Of a stretch of 64,000 nucleotides of DNA, positions 48,421 through 58,900 are shown in pieces. The notes beneath the pieces were generated by a model, which was given only the letters and a program-made list of their open reading frames with translations, ran no database searches and was not told where the DNA came from. Origin of the DNA: Periconia sp. R9002 (lineage: Eukaryota; Ascomycota; Dothideomycetes; Pleosporales; Periconiaceae). Within the stretch, counting starts at the first letter, position 1. Each line of letters begins with the position of its first letter. Location of the stretch: positions 1 through 64,000 of the forward strand of contig JAMAHW010000073.1 of assembly GCA_023627715.1 (NCBI GenBank). Direction: 5' to 3'. A program made the translations under genes and the position numbers.

Positions 48421-49480
48421 ATACCTTTCTTTTTCTTTTTTACTTATTACTATTAGTATAGAGAACTAGTTTAGAGGGATAATTATATAGCTAGATAAGT
48501 AGAGATTTAGTATTAGTATATATATCTATTATATTTAATATTATAATAGTGTATAAAGAGTAGTACTTAGTATTAAGTATAAGTACTAACTTTACTAAGT
48601 AAAAGTAGTATATAAAAAAAGCTCTTCCTTTAATAGAAAAGTATATTAGATTTACTTTCTAAGTATATACCTATTATTTTTTAACTATTAGATTACTAGT
48701 ATTAATTAGTACCTATATTTATTATCTTTAATTTAACTCTTATATTAGTATAGAAAGTACCTATTATAACTATAAGTAACTACCTCTTTAACTAAACTAG
48801 TGTAAAATAGACTAAAGTAGTCTAGTATATAAGTTATTTAGTATTATATATATAGTAGTTAGTATTAGTAAGTAATAGATTTTTCCCTATTACACTAATA
48901 GGTAGCGACGGACTATACTATAGCTTAATATATATAAGTAAAATAAAATATTACTAATCTCTATATTTTTAGAAAAGAATAGAGAACTTTATAAAAAAAA
49001 AATATAATATAATTTATTTTATTTTATTATAGTAGCTTTAAAGCTTATATACTATAAATATAATAAAAAATATAATATAATTTTATTAACTATCTAAAGT
49101 AATAGCTCTAAGCTTTAGTAATTACTAAAAAGATAAAAGAGTTTTATATATATACTATAAGTTACTTAAAAAGTAGCCTATACTTTTATATATTTAACTA
49201 CCTAATTTAATAAGTAATATAGTAACCTAGTAGGGTTTTTATAGTACTAATAACTATTTATACTAAATTACTAGTTACTAAAGTATTATTAATCTAGTAA
49301 TAGTTAGTAAAAAGTAAAAGTTATAAAAGTTATAAAAGTTAAATAGTAAAAGCTAAATAGTAATAAAAACTAAAATACTAACTTTTAAGTTTTAATTATA
49401 TAATTAATAGTTACCTATAAGTATACCTTTAGCTAAAAATATTACTATAAGATTTTAAACTAGTATTAATACTATTAAAG

Positions 49481-49680
49481 TATTAAAGTATTTTCTTTTT
49501 TATAATTAATTAGTAAAATTAGTTATAGTATTAACACTAGTTTAAATCTTATAGTAATATTTTAGACTAAGAATATATATATAGTAACTTATTAGTTATA
49601 TAATTAAGGCTTAGAGGTTAGTATATTAATACTATAACTAATTTTACTAATTAATTATAAAAAAGAAGATACTTTAATAC
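49481..49680. mobile_element. RIP-mutated inverted-repeat element
   Basis: Arms of about 50 bp (left from TATTAAAGTATTTTC, right ending GAAGATACTTTAATA) are inverted copies. Position by position, left arm and loop match the intact element at 51981-52166, with nearly all changes C-to-T or G-to-A. A partial inverted copy abuts at 49,441-49,480. Confidence 0.8.
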
Positions 49681-49767
49681 TATAAGTTACCTATACTAGT
49701 AGCTTAGCGCTTAGACACGCTACGCTAAATCCTATATATAGTATTTCTTATATAAATATTATAAATA

Positions 49768-49962
49768 CTGCGAATAGTATACTATATAGGGCAGGCGCGA
49801 ATAGTATACTATAAAGGGCGTGTGCCCGTCCCAGCTAAGGACGTTACCCACTGTACCCCCACCTATATTGATACCTAGGGTAGTGATACTCTGTGAGGAT
49901 CAATATCAATTTCATTTCATACTATAAAGGGCAGGCGCGAATAGTATACTACAAAGGGTAGG
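49768..49962. repeat. Dispersed 26-bp repeat (GCGCGAATAGTATACTATAAAGGG)
   Basis: Complete or partial units near 49,768-49,793, 49,794-49,819, 49,918-49,932 and 49,931-49,960. The first two are tandem; the others lie about 100 bp on. They mark the return from A+T-rich to normal composition. Confidence 0.7.
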
Positions 49963-50054
49963 CTTAATGATGAAAGCAATTACGTGCCCACTATTCTTAG
50001 TGGAACTCTATACAATAAGCGATTTCGTGATTGCTTTTATTGTTGAGCCTGCCC
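49956..50054. mobile_element. 99-bp inverted-repeat (MITE-like) element
   Basis: 29-bp arms at 49956-49984 (GGGTAGGCTTAATGATGAAA...) and 50026-50054 are inverted matches with a few mismatches around a 41-bp loop. No coding capacity. Confidence 0.65.
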
Positions 50055-50476
50055 ATTGTACCAACTAGGTAACGTGTAATAATCCTAGTCGCGTTATAAT
50101 AAATGTATATCCCTAGCACAGTAATAAGCTATGGCAAAATCCAGATAGTATTACTGCATCGGCGTTTTGCGCAGCCGCACATGTTTTAGGCAAGTACATA
50201 AAGGATGCGGAGAAATACACAGACTGTTATAAGATGCTCTTAAACCCCCCCCCCAAGCAATGTAGGTTAGTTAGGGTCTGCCTACGTCACCCACATAAAT
50301 AATTAATATCTCCACTCACCCACTTCTAAGCATACTCGGGATATTAGAAGCAATTCAATACCTAGCTTTTAGCATGGAAAACAAAGTACTACGACCATAT
50401 AAAGAATCACTACGAAGCCACAGGATTATACTAAGCGTATCTATAGGGACTAGAAAGTCAACCCAAGTCTCGAACC
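50055..50476. other. Intergenic, regulator promoter region
   Basis: 422 bp before the bANK regulator start. A C10 run lies near 50,247. No ORF and no recognised operator. Confidence 0.5.
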
Positions 50477-51433
50477 ATGCAGGATGCAGAACTCATGAAG
50501 CCTGACGAAGATTGGGTAAATGGACTAATGAACCTCTATTACTTGAGATATCACTGACATGGTGTCAAGAGAGGACTAGATGACCCCTCAGAACGGAGGA
50601 AAATCCAAAATCGCATAGCACAACGCGCGTACCGTACGTCTCAAATGTCTTTCTTCGCATACACACAACACTAACAATTGATTGTTCTCGTAGGACGTAA
50701 TATGCGCCAGAGGTCGAACAAAATCGAACAATTGCAAGAACAGCTCAAGGCATACGAAGAAATGGCTCTTCACATGGCATCGGAGGAATATAACACATTC
50801 CAGCCGAGTAAAATCTCAGAGGTGCCACAGCCTGATAAGAATATCGTCGGAGGTTGGAATGCTCCACAGCAAACCAGTCCGTCATTGCCACCAGGCGAGG
50901 AACAATACAGGCCATTTTCAAGAAATTCTCCCCCCAGCCGTGCGCAACAGCCAACCAGCCCAGCTCCCACGTATAGACGTACACCAAAAAGCCCGAGGCC
51001 AGCTACATCGCAACGAATGGAAACTTGGTCGCCAGCCAACGCTCGAAAATCTCTCCCTGAACCCTTAACACCTGCCCCAAGTGTTCACATGGACGCCGGA
51101 ATCAGACCTAATGGCCCGCCGCCCCTAGGCTCGACTGAATTTACTACACCGTCTTACGATGCATTCTCTTTTGACGTCTCTGAGCTTGTCAACGAAACCC
51201 GACAGTCAACATCGTTGCTACATTTGGCGGTTGCCGGAAATCATGTTGATACCATCAAGGTGCTACTCCAGGACGAGAGAATAATGATTGATGATACAGA
51301 TAGTGACGGTTACACTCCTTTGCAGCGAGCTGTTATGCAAGGGCGAGCGGAAATCGTCAAGCTGCTGCTTGAGCATACCGACCTGGGGTCTAACTGTGGG
51401 TTCGGCGCTAGTTTTTCAGGAACGGCGAACTAG
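50477..51433 (+). CDS. bANK-type transcription factor (basic region + ankyrin)
   Basis: Three exons, 50477-50515, 50570-50633 and 50694-51433; introns 54 and 60 bp, 280 residues. The basic DNA-binding region is split across the last intron and reads ERRKIQNRIAQRAYR then RNMRQR (21-41), the fungal bZIP signature NxxAQxxFR with Tyr for Phe. A short helix (IEQLQEQLKAYEE) follows without a full leucine zipper. A disordered, Pro/Ser-rich middle leads to two ankyrin repeats at 207-266. Basic region plus ankyrin repeats defines the bANK family, whose founder ToxE controls a metabolite cluster in Cochliobolus. Only two repeats are visible against four in ToxE and the C-terminus ends abruptly, so it may be shortened. 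Being 1.1 kb from the reductase and 5.5 kb from the PKS, it is the likely cluster regulator. Confidence 0.8.
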
Positions 51434-51910
51434 GAACGGGCCGCAAGAATGGCAATTGGGTTGCCTAGCCCCGGGATACGTGTTGAAGCTGGGCGGCAGC
51501 ATGCCATATGGTCACATAGTGTTCTGCTTTTCCATCCTTCTTTTGAAACGCCCATAGGATCTAGCGCCAAGATGATGGATCAACCCGAGTCAGGGTTGCG
51601 AATGATAAGGATAACACCTACCCCACTCATTCTTTCCTCGTTTTTCACAAACCAACGTCAAGCTGTCATATCAATGACATGTCGACAAAGATCATGTAAG
51701 ACACGCATTAGATTGATTTCTGCTTTGACGAAAGTCCTATGGTAGTTGGAAACGATACAATTATTCCGAGAATGGAAGCAAGAAACCTCATGACCACGGT
51801 GATTTGAGTTCAAAAGGAACATTGATCACAAATGTGGATCCACCCCGCAGTACTAAGAGAATTGGCCAATGGGATTAATATTCGAGGCAGACCAACAAAA
51901 TAAGTTTACT
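51434..51910. other. Intergenic, no gene seen
   Basis: 477 bp after the regulator stop. Short open frames but no ankyrin-like continuation and no domain. Confidence 0.5.
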
Positions 51911-52273
51911 GTAGAAATTCGACGATAACGACCACGTCGTCGCTCTACTAGCTGCTAGCTCCTAACCTAATAGGTAGGTAATTAACGTTTCTTCTTCTTC
52001 GCAATTGATTGGTGAAATCAGTCACGGTATCAACACTGGTTTGAAGTCTCATGGTAACGTCCTTGGCTAGGGACGTGCACACAGTAACTAAATTCTATAG
52101 TATAGTTGTTAAATAATTTCCGTGACTGATTTCACCAATCAATTGCGAAGAAGAAGACACTTTAATCACTAAAAGATAGAGTAAATGTTTAACGTTTAGA
52201 TCCACCACTAACTATACGCAATTAGGATTGATTGCTAAGAGCGACGGCGTGGTCGTTATTGTCGAATTTCTAC
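51911..52273. mobile_element. 363-bp fold-back (MITE-like) element
   Basis: Outer inverted arms of 36 bp (51911-51946 and 52238-52273, two mismatches) and inner arms of 47 bp (51981-52027 and 52120-52166, nearly perfect, containing CTTCTTCTTCGCAATTGATT). Non-coding. A RIP-mutated relative of the inner part lies at 49481-49680. It occupies most of the reductase promoter region, ending about 250 bp before its start codon. Confidence 0.85.
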
Positions 52274-52519
52274 GGTATTGCTTACTATAGACGAAGCACC
52301 ACGGGGTTTTCGTTAACCCCATATGGCAGCTCATAGAACGAATGGAATCTGATGCTGACTAGAACACTGGGTATTATATGATCATAAAGGGGCTAGCAGA
52401 CGCTCAGAGCTCCGATGTTCTATCGAAGAGGGGAGTACATTTTCACAACCGTTCTTAGTTTCAAATCGTGCCAAACACTTGATCGGCACGCCAAACCATT
52501 CCAGAAACTACCGGTGAAT

Positions 52520-53566
52520 ATGACTTCAGAGCTGGTACTGCTGACTGGTGCGACGGGACTAATAGGTTTCCGTGTTCTTGTCTTCTGTTTGCGTAAGGGC
52601 TATCGTGTCCGGGTTGGTCTAAGAAGCCTGACCAAGAAACCATCCATCCTTGGGACTTCTTCGATCCAGGAACTCGCGACGGACACCAATCTAAGCTTCG
52701 TGGAAATTTCGGACTTCTCTGTACCGACAGCATTTGACGAGGCGCTACAGAATGTGGACTATGTGATTCATGTCGCAGCTCCTATCGTCTCGACAGATCC
52801 ATCGTCAATTGGGGCCGATCTTGCAACGCATTACTTTCAACCTACCACAGACGCGGCGCTACACCTGCTTCGCTCGGCGAAAAAATGCCACACGGTCAAA
52901 CGAATTGTTCTCACCAATTCACTTGCGGCCCTCTTCGACCATGTGACAGACACGGCGGACACTATACACACCGAATCGACAAGGGTGAAGAACATCCAAC
53001 AGGCTCCGTATCACTCTCCTTTTGAGGCTTATACTGCAGCTAAGATATGCACTCTGAACTTGACTGAGAAATGGGTCGATTCAGAAAAGCCCGCGTTTGA
53101 TCTTGTTCACTTGGCACCAGGACACGTCTTGGGTCCGAATGAACTAGTGACGGATCCCGAGTCATTGCTTAAAGCAGGCACTAATCGAATGATTCTTCTG
53201 CCGGTTAACGGGAAGGAGTACAATATGGAGGCCGGAGTTACCGTGCATCTTGATGACGTGGCCGAAGCGCACGTTCGCGTCCTGCAGCCATCGATTCCAG
53301 GAAATCGACTCTACATCTTAAGCTCGGGAGGAATCGAAGGCACTAGGCTTGACGATTGCTTGGATATTGTAGCCCGGAGCTTCCCGGAGTACATTGGCAA
53401 TACCCTGGCCAATAATGGGAGGCTGCCTTCATTCGTTTTCAAGGTGGATGCAAGCAAGTCGGCCAAGATTCTGGGGATTGACTTCATCTCGTACGAGGAG
53501 CAGGTTCGGGCGGTGGTTGGCTATTATCTTGAATGTATTCGGCGGCAATCTAATTGCCAAGTCTAG
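52520..53566 (+). CDS. NAD(P)-dependent reductase/epimerase family (DFR-like)
   Basis: Single exon, 348 residues from the Met at 52520. An in-frame Met at 52415 would add 35 residues ahead of the Rossmann fold and is less likely. Extended SDR family: TGATGLIG nucleotide motif near the N-terminus, a VDYVIHVAAP strand, active-site serine region TNSLAALF and YTAAK as the catalytic Tyr/Lys pair. Related to dihydroflavonol reductases and fungal ketone/aldehyde reductases that tailor polyketides. It sits between the bANK regulator and the MFS/PKS pair, which suggests a tailoring step on the PKS product (inference). Confidence 0.87.
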   Translation: MTSELVLLTGATGLIGFRVLVFCLRKGYRVRVGLRSLTKKPSILGTSSIQELATDTNLSFVEISDFSVPTAFDEALQNVDYVIHVAAPIVSTDPSSIGADLATHYFQPTTDAALHLLRSAKKCHTVKRIVLTNSLAALFDHVTDTADTIHTESTRVKNIQQAPYHSPFEAYTAAKICTLNLTEKWVDSEKPAFDLVHLAPGHVLGPNELVTDPESLLKAGTNRMILLPVNGKEYNMEAGVTVHLDDVAEAHVRVLQPSIPGNRLYILSSGGIEGTRLDDCLDIVARSFPEYIGNTLANNGRLPSFVFKVDASKSAKILGIDFISYEEQVRAVVGYYLECIRRQSNCQV

Positions 53567-53796
53567 ATAAGCTAGCTGATGATAACAAGACGATCGATAC
53601 TCGATAGCTTCTCAACTTTAGTTAAACGAGTCAGCCAATCCAACCGACTTGGTGGTGCCAAGTTTGGAATCCGATCGACGAAAATCGGAAGATGGTGCCT
53701 TGACCAAGTGACTTGAGGAGATTTGAATATACCACTTCTGAAATCCAAGCGATGAAAATCGAACAATGCAATGTCAGTCTCTAAGCTATTTATGGA

Positions 53797-55454
53797 CTAG
53801 CCGGAAGACGGCGCCTTGAATCCCTGCCGTCCAACATCGTCTTTCTCCAATGAATTCTCCTTGGTCAGCAAAGAGAGTAGGGCTGCTATACCCGAAAAAG
53901 CAGCTAGTACCACCCAAATGATCTGAAAAGAATGCTCATAAGCGCCCGTCACAACATGCATGATATCCTCCGTCACACTGATATCCCTTAGATGCGGTAT
54001 AAAGCTCACGGCTTGGCTCGCATCCTCCAGAACTGCAATCTGCTCGGGCAGCTCCTTGAGAGAGGAGAGACCTTGTTGAAATGTCGAGTTGAAAATGGTT
54101 GAGCACATAGCCAAGCCGATGAGGGAGCCTAGAAATCGTACAGTCACGAGCATCCCAGCGGCAAGTCCTTCATCGTCGGCCTTGGACACACTTGCGAGAG
54201 CTGATATCATGGTTGCCACTTGAGCGGTGCCTATACCGGCGCCAAGGATAGCCTGAAAGGCATACGTCTGAGCCCTGCTGGTATCTGTGCCAACGGTATA
54301 GTAAAGGCCCAGGAATATTGTTGTCAGGCTCCAGCCTACCCACATGGCAATGAGATACTTTCGTGTCCAGTCTATTAGCATAGATACCATGATGTTGATT
54401 GCCACAACCATGCAACAGAGTGGCAAAGTCGAGATTCCAGCTCTGATAGGAGACTCGAGGTATACCGCTTGGAAGAAGAGCGGAAGATAGAGAAGCAGAG
54501 GATTCAACAACGCGCCATAAAGAAATCCAGACACAGTTCCTGTGACGATTGAGATATTGTCGAAGATACGATATGGAATCATAGGCACTGGAGCTCTTTT
54601 TTCTACAAACCAAAAAGGGACGAGGAGCGACAGTCCAACAAGGAGCGGAACAAGAGTCTGCCAAGATCCCCAAGCATACAATGTATCAGCCCAGCTCAGC
54701 GGCAACGCTACCGCTGTTGCAATGACTGTAAATAGGGCAAATCCATACCAATCGAGTTTCCTCGCCCTTTCTTTGATGTCACCCTCTATGGGCGTCAAGT
54801 GTAGAAAGAAGACGGCCAGGAAGCCTGTGACGCCAACTGCAATTAGATTAATCCAGCCAAGCCATGTCCACCCCACACGTTCGGCGAATGCACCTCCTAT
54901 GAACGGTCCACTTACAGCCCCCGCGGCATTTGCCATGGCCATGACTCCCAGCCAGCGCGGTCGTTCTTTGAGGGTTGTAATGTCGCAGAGAATGATGGTC
55001 TGCAAAACGTCTAACCCACCACCGCCAAGGCCCTTGATCAGCCGGCCAGCGACGACAACGTTCATGTCTTTTGCGGTGGCAAAGATAATGGATCCCACGG
55101 CGAAGAGTATGATGGAGACACAGAGAACATCTTTCCGACCGACCACGTCCGAGATACTGGCATATATTGGCTGCGTGACAGCAATACCAAGGATAAAGGC
55201 GATGCTGGACCAAAATGATTGGAAGTTTGTCGCATGAAGCTGTTCAGCAATAACCTGTGCAAGCAGTGGTCAGCCTGACCGCCGCCAAACATAATGTTGA
55301 GACTCACGGGTAACGCCAAAGACAGAGCGGTGGAATCCCAGGAAACAATAAGACCGATCATGGCCAACATCAATGCTGTCAAGTAGAAAGAATAATGCTT
55401 CTTTTGCTTTGGCTGATGACGATGTGTCTCAGGCTGGGCTTCGGTTTTCTCCAT
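53797..55454 (-). CDS. MFS exporter, DHA2 (14-TM) drug:H+ antiporter family
   Basis: Two exons, 55454-55308 and 55254-53797; 53-bp intron GTGAGT..CAG, phase 0, 534 residues. The intron splits the first loop, the join reading LPVIAEQL. Hydrophobic segments number about 14. Seen: DVVGRKDVL (the family's loop 2-3 motif), VAGRLIKGLGGGGLD, and ANAAGAVSGPFIGG, corresponding to antiporter motif C. Such proteins export drugs or endogenous toxins across the plasma membrane. It is divergent from the PKS with a 476-bp shared promoter, so it is probably the cluster's exporter. The start at 55454 is chosen because the upstream in-frame Met at 55496 adds only polar residues. Confidence 0.88.
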
Positions 55455-55930
55455 GCTAGAAGAAAAAAATATGGTGGGATCCGAAGCAGGGTGCAAATGT
55501 CGTGGTACGAATTACGGACAAATGGGCTTTGGACGAAAAAGCGATGTTTCAGCGGCGAGAGAAACAAGAGCAAGCATGTTAGGAAAACAAGGCATCACAA
55601 ATACAGAGGAGGGAGGAGGCTGTGGCAGCCTTGGAAATGGTCGGTAAGCGTGTGTGGGGGTACCCGTGTTGATGCTTACTACACACAGTCTACGGCGCTT
55701 ACTACGCGGGCATCGAATGCAGTTAGCGCGTAGTTCTGTGTGTAGTAAGCATTAACAGGGGTACCCCTGCCGACAGTCACTACATGGATATTGTGTAGTG
55801 AGGGATAAATAACAAATATTAATGCCTATTCTAGAGTGCACATGGAACGAATGAAGGCGTAAAGATACCCCAACCTTACAACTCCCTACTTCGCGGCACT
55901 TGGGCTCAAGCGCTGCGATACGACTCTACT
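55455..55930. promoter_or_regulatory. Bidirectional promoter region, MFS exporter / PKS
   Basis: 476 bp between divergent start codons. It contains the inverted-repeat element at 55656-55768. Apart from that, no binding site is identified with confidence. Confidence 0.65.
55656..55768. repeat. 113-bp inverted repeat in the shared promoter
   Basis: Arms at 55656-55688 and 55736-55768 match in inverted orientation: GTACCC-x-TGTT(G/A)ATGCTTACTACACACAG, one or two mismatches. The TACTACACA and TACTAC words recur in the loop. Either a very small MITE or a palindromic regulatory site. Confidence 0.7.
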
Positions 55931-58900
55931 ATGGGGCATACGAACGGCATCAACGGCACGAATGGCCTCCCTAATGGTAGCACAAATGGTGCCGATAATA
56001 CAAACGGCATTCGCTTGAATGGCATAAATGGCACCGCCACAACTGCAACGACCACTTCCATACGACAGGGATCAGGTGGGCCCGTAGCCATTTGCGGTAT
56101 GGCGTGCCGGCTGCCGGGTGGCATTCACTCTCCTGCCGAACTATGGGACTTCCTCCTCGCCGGTAACGACGCGCGCGGCCCGGTGCCCGCGTCTCGCTAC
56201 AACGTCGATGCGTTCCACTCCACCAGGGCCAAGAAGCCCGGCAGCGTCATCGCCCGTAACGGCTACTTTCTCGACGCCACCAATGACCTGGGTGCTCTTG
56301 ACACGTCCTTCTTCTCTATGCCTCGGGGTGAGGTCGAGGCACTCGATCCCCAGCAACGCCTACTTCTCGAAGTCACTCGCGAGGCCCTCGACGATGCTGG
56401 CGAGACAAGTTGGAGGGACTCCAACACGGGCGTCTACGTGGGTAGTTATGGCCAGGACTGGTACGACGTCTCAATGCGCGACACAGAGGCCTACGGCATC
56501 TACCAGATCCTTGGCCCTCACGACTTTATGGTCTCTAACCGAATATCCTACGAGCTTGGTTTGCACGGCCCCAGCGTCACAATTCGCACCGCGTGCTCGG
56601 CCTCGCTCATTGGCGTTAATGAGGCTTGTATGGCTATGGCTCGTGGCGATTGTTCGTCGGCCATCATCGGTGGCACTAATATTCTTGTTGCCCCCGCTGT
56701 CACCGCTGCCCATTCCGAGCAAGGTGTTCTCAGCCCCGAAGGTTCCTGTAATACGTTTTCAGCAAATGCAAATGGATACGCTCGCGGGGAGGCCGTTGTC
56801 GCCGTCTACCTCAAGCCCTTGGCCGATGCGCTTCGTGACGGCAACCCCGTCCGCGCAGTCATCACCGGCACAGCGACTAACCACAACGGCCACACACCAA
56901 CTATCTCGCGCCCTAGTTCGAGTGCCCAGGAAGCTCTTATCAGGCAAGCCTACCGCAATGCTGGCATTGCCGACATTACAAGGACAGCCTTCTTCGAATG
57001 CCACGGGACAGGAACGAGAGCAGGTGACCCAATTGAAGTTGCCGCAGTGGCTGCCTGCTTTGGCACCACCGGTGTGCATATTGGCTCGGTCAAGGCCAAT
57101 CTTGGTCACGCAGAGGGTGCCGCTGGCCTCGTAGGTCTTCTCAAAGCTGTCTTGGCTCTTGAGAATCGTACTATTCCACCCAACATCAAGTCACTTCCGC
57201 GTAATCCAGCAATCCCTTTTGAGCAAGCTAATCTCATCGTTCCCACAGAGCCAACACCCTGGCCAAATGATAGAGATGAGCGTGTGAGCGTGAGCAGCTT
57301 TGGTTTCGGCGGCTCTAATGCCCATGCCATCATTGAGTCGGCGGCAAGCTTCCACGTCGCCCGCAAGCCTGACTCCAGTAAAGCAACCTCGAACACCCCA
57401 TCTCTTCTGCTCTTCTCTGCCAATACTCCATCATCCCTCAAGGCCACGATTGAAAAGTACGACGTTTTCCTCGGAAAGAACCCACATCTGCTGCCAGATG
57501 TAGCCTACACCTTGGCCAGGAGGCGGGAGCATCTCCCGCACCGCTCCTTTGCTGTCTGCAGGAGCGATACCATCACGCTGCCCTCTCCTGCTCCTTCCGC
57601 TAAATCCCAAAAAACCCAGGAAACGTCCTTAGTTATGGTGTTTACTGGCCAGGGTGCGCAGTGGGCACGCATGGGCTACGAGCTCCTCCGCTCCGAGACG
57701 AATTCAGTCTTTCGCAGCACCATTGCATCACTGGACAAAGCGCTTCAGGAGTTAGGCTCACTAGCTCCATCCTGGACCATTGACGAAGAGCTACGCAAGC
57801 ACGCACGCAAATCTCGAGTCACTGAAGCAGAATTCTCCCAACCCTTGTGCACAGCCCTGCAGATCGCCTTGGTCGACACATACGCGTCGATCGGAATCTG
57901 CCCAGCCGCAGTGCTCGGCCATTCCAGCGGTGAGATCGCTGCTGCATACGCCGCCGGCGGCCTCAGTGCCCGTGAGGCTATCATAGTAGCTTTTCTACGA
58001 GGGCTAGTTACGACGCGACAGGGCCGCAAAGGTGCCATGGGAGCTTTAGGTATGAGTTGGGAGGCTGCCAAAAAGTACCTCGCCCCTGGTGTTGTGCTTG
58101 CCTGTGACAACTCACCTAACAGCGTAACAATATCGGGAGATGCAGAACCTCTAGAAGAAACGGTCAGAATCATAAAGCAGTCTAGCTCTGGAACTCTGGC
58201 TACTGTGCTCAATGTTGACAAAGCCTATCACTCGCCACACATGACTGAAGTCGGTGCAGAATACCACAAATGGATGGCCGATGCCGGCGTTACGGGACGC
58301 GTGCACACGCTTCCCTTTTTTTCAAGTGTTTCGGGCGATTTCTTCGCCCCTGCCGGGAAGAGTAGATTTGGTCCCAAATACTGGCAAACCAACTTGGAAT
58401 GCCCTGTTTTATTCACATCAGCTGTTACCTCTGCTGTCAGACAGCACGTTGGTCCTTCGAAGCAGGTCTTTCTAGAGGTCGGTCCTCACGCAGCGCTGGC
58501 TGGACCCCTTCGTCAGACCCTGACACACCTGTCAAGCAATGCATCTTATATTTCGACGTTGACTAGGCGAACGGACAGCTACCAAAGCTGGCTTTCTTCC
58601 CTTGGCCAGCTCTTTACCCAGCATGTGTCCTTTGACCTGCAGATCTTGATGCCAGCAGGCAATACCCTCTCAGATTTACCTTCCTACCCGTGGGATCATC
58701 ATCGTATCTACTGGAGAGAATCACGCATCGCTCATGAGTGGCGTATGCGCAAGCATCCACATCATGATCTTTTAGGAGCAAAAGTTCCTGACACAACAGA
58801 CCTTGAGCCGGTATGGCGGAATTTGCTGCACATGGAAAATGCACCGTGGATACGCGATCACAAAGTCAATGGTGATATCATTTTCCCTTTCGCTGGATAC

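Larger units (their letters stand above)
37271..49830. other. A+T-rich, RIP-mutated repeat block
   Basis: About 12.5 kb with no frame of 60 codons or more on either strand, in contrast to every flanking kilobase. The sequence is dominated by TA, TAT, ATA and AGTA words with very few CpA/TpG, as expected from RIP. A younger, less mutated retroelement is nested at 41661-48420. In 37,271-41,655 and 48,426-49,480 I can see only old repeat sequence without recoverable ends or coding motifs. Likely silent heterochromatin. Confidence 0.85.

Noticed and set aside
49481..49680. Reading the A+T-rich hairpin as a separate repeat family
   Set aside because: It matches the intact fold-back element at 51.98-52.17 kb once C-to-T/G-to-A change is allowed.
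54542..55237. 231-codon plus-strand frame
   Set aside because: Antisense shadow of the MFS exporter.
56118..57134. 338-codon plus-strand frame inside the PKS
   Set aside because: Alternative frame of the ketosynthase region; Ser/Thr/Pro-rich shadow without motifs.
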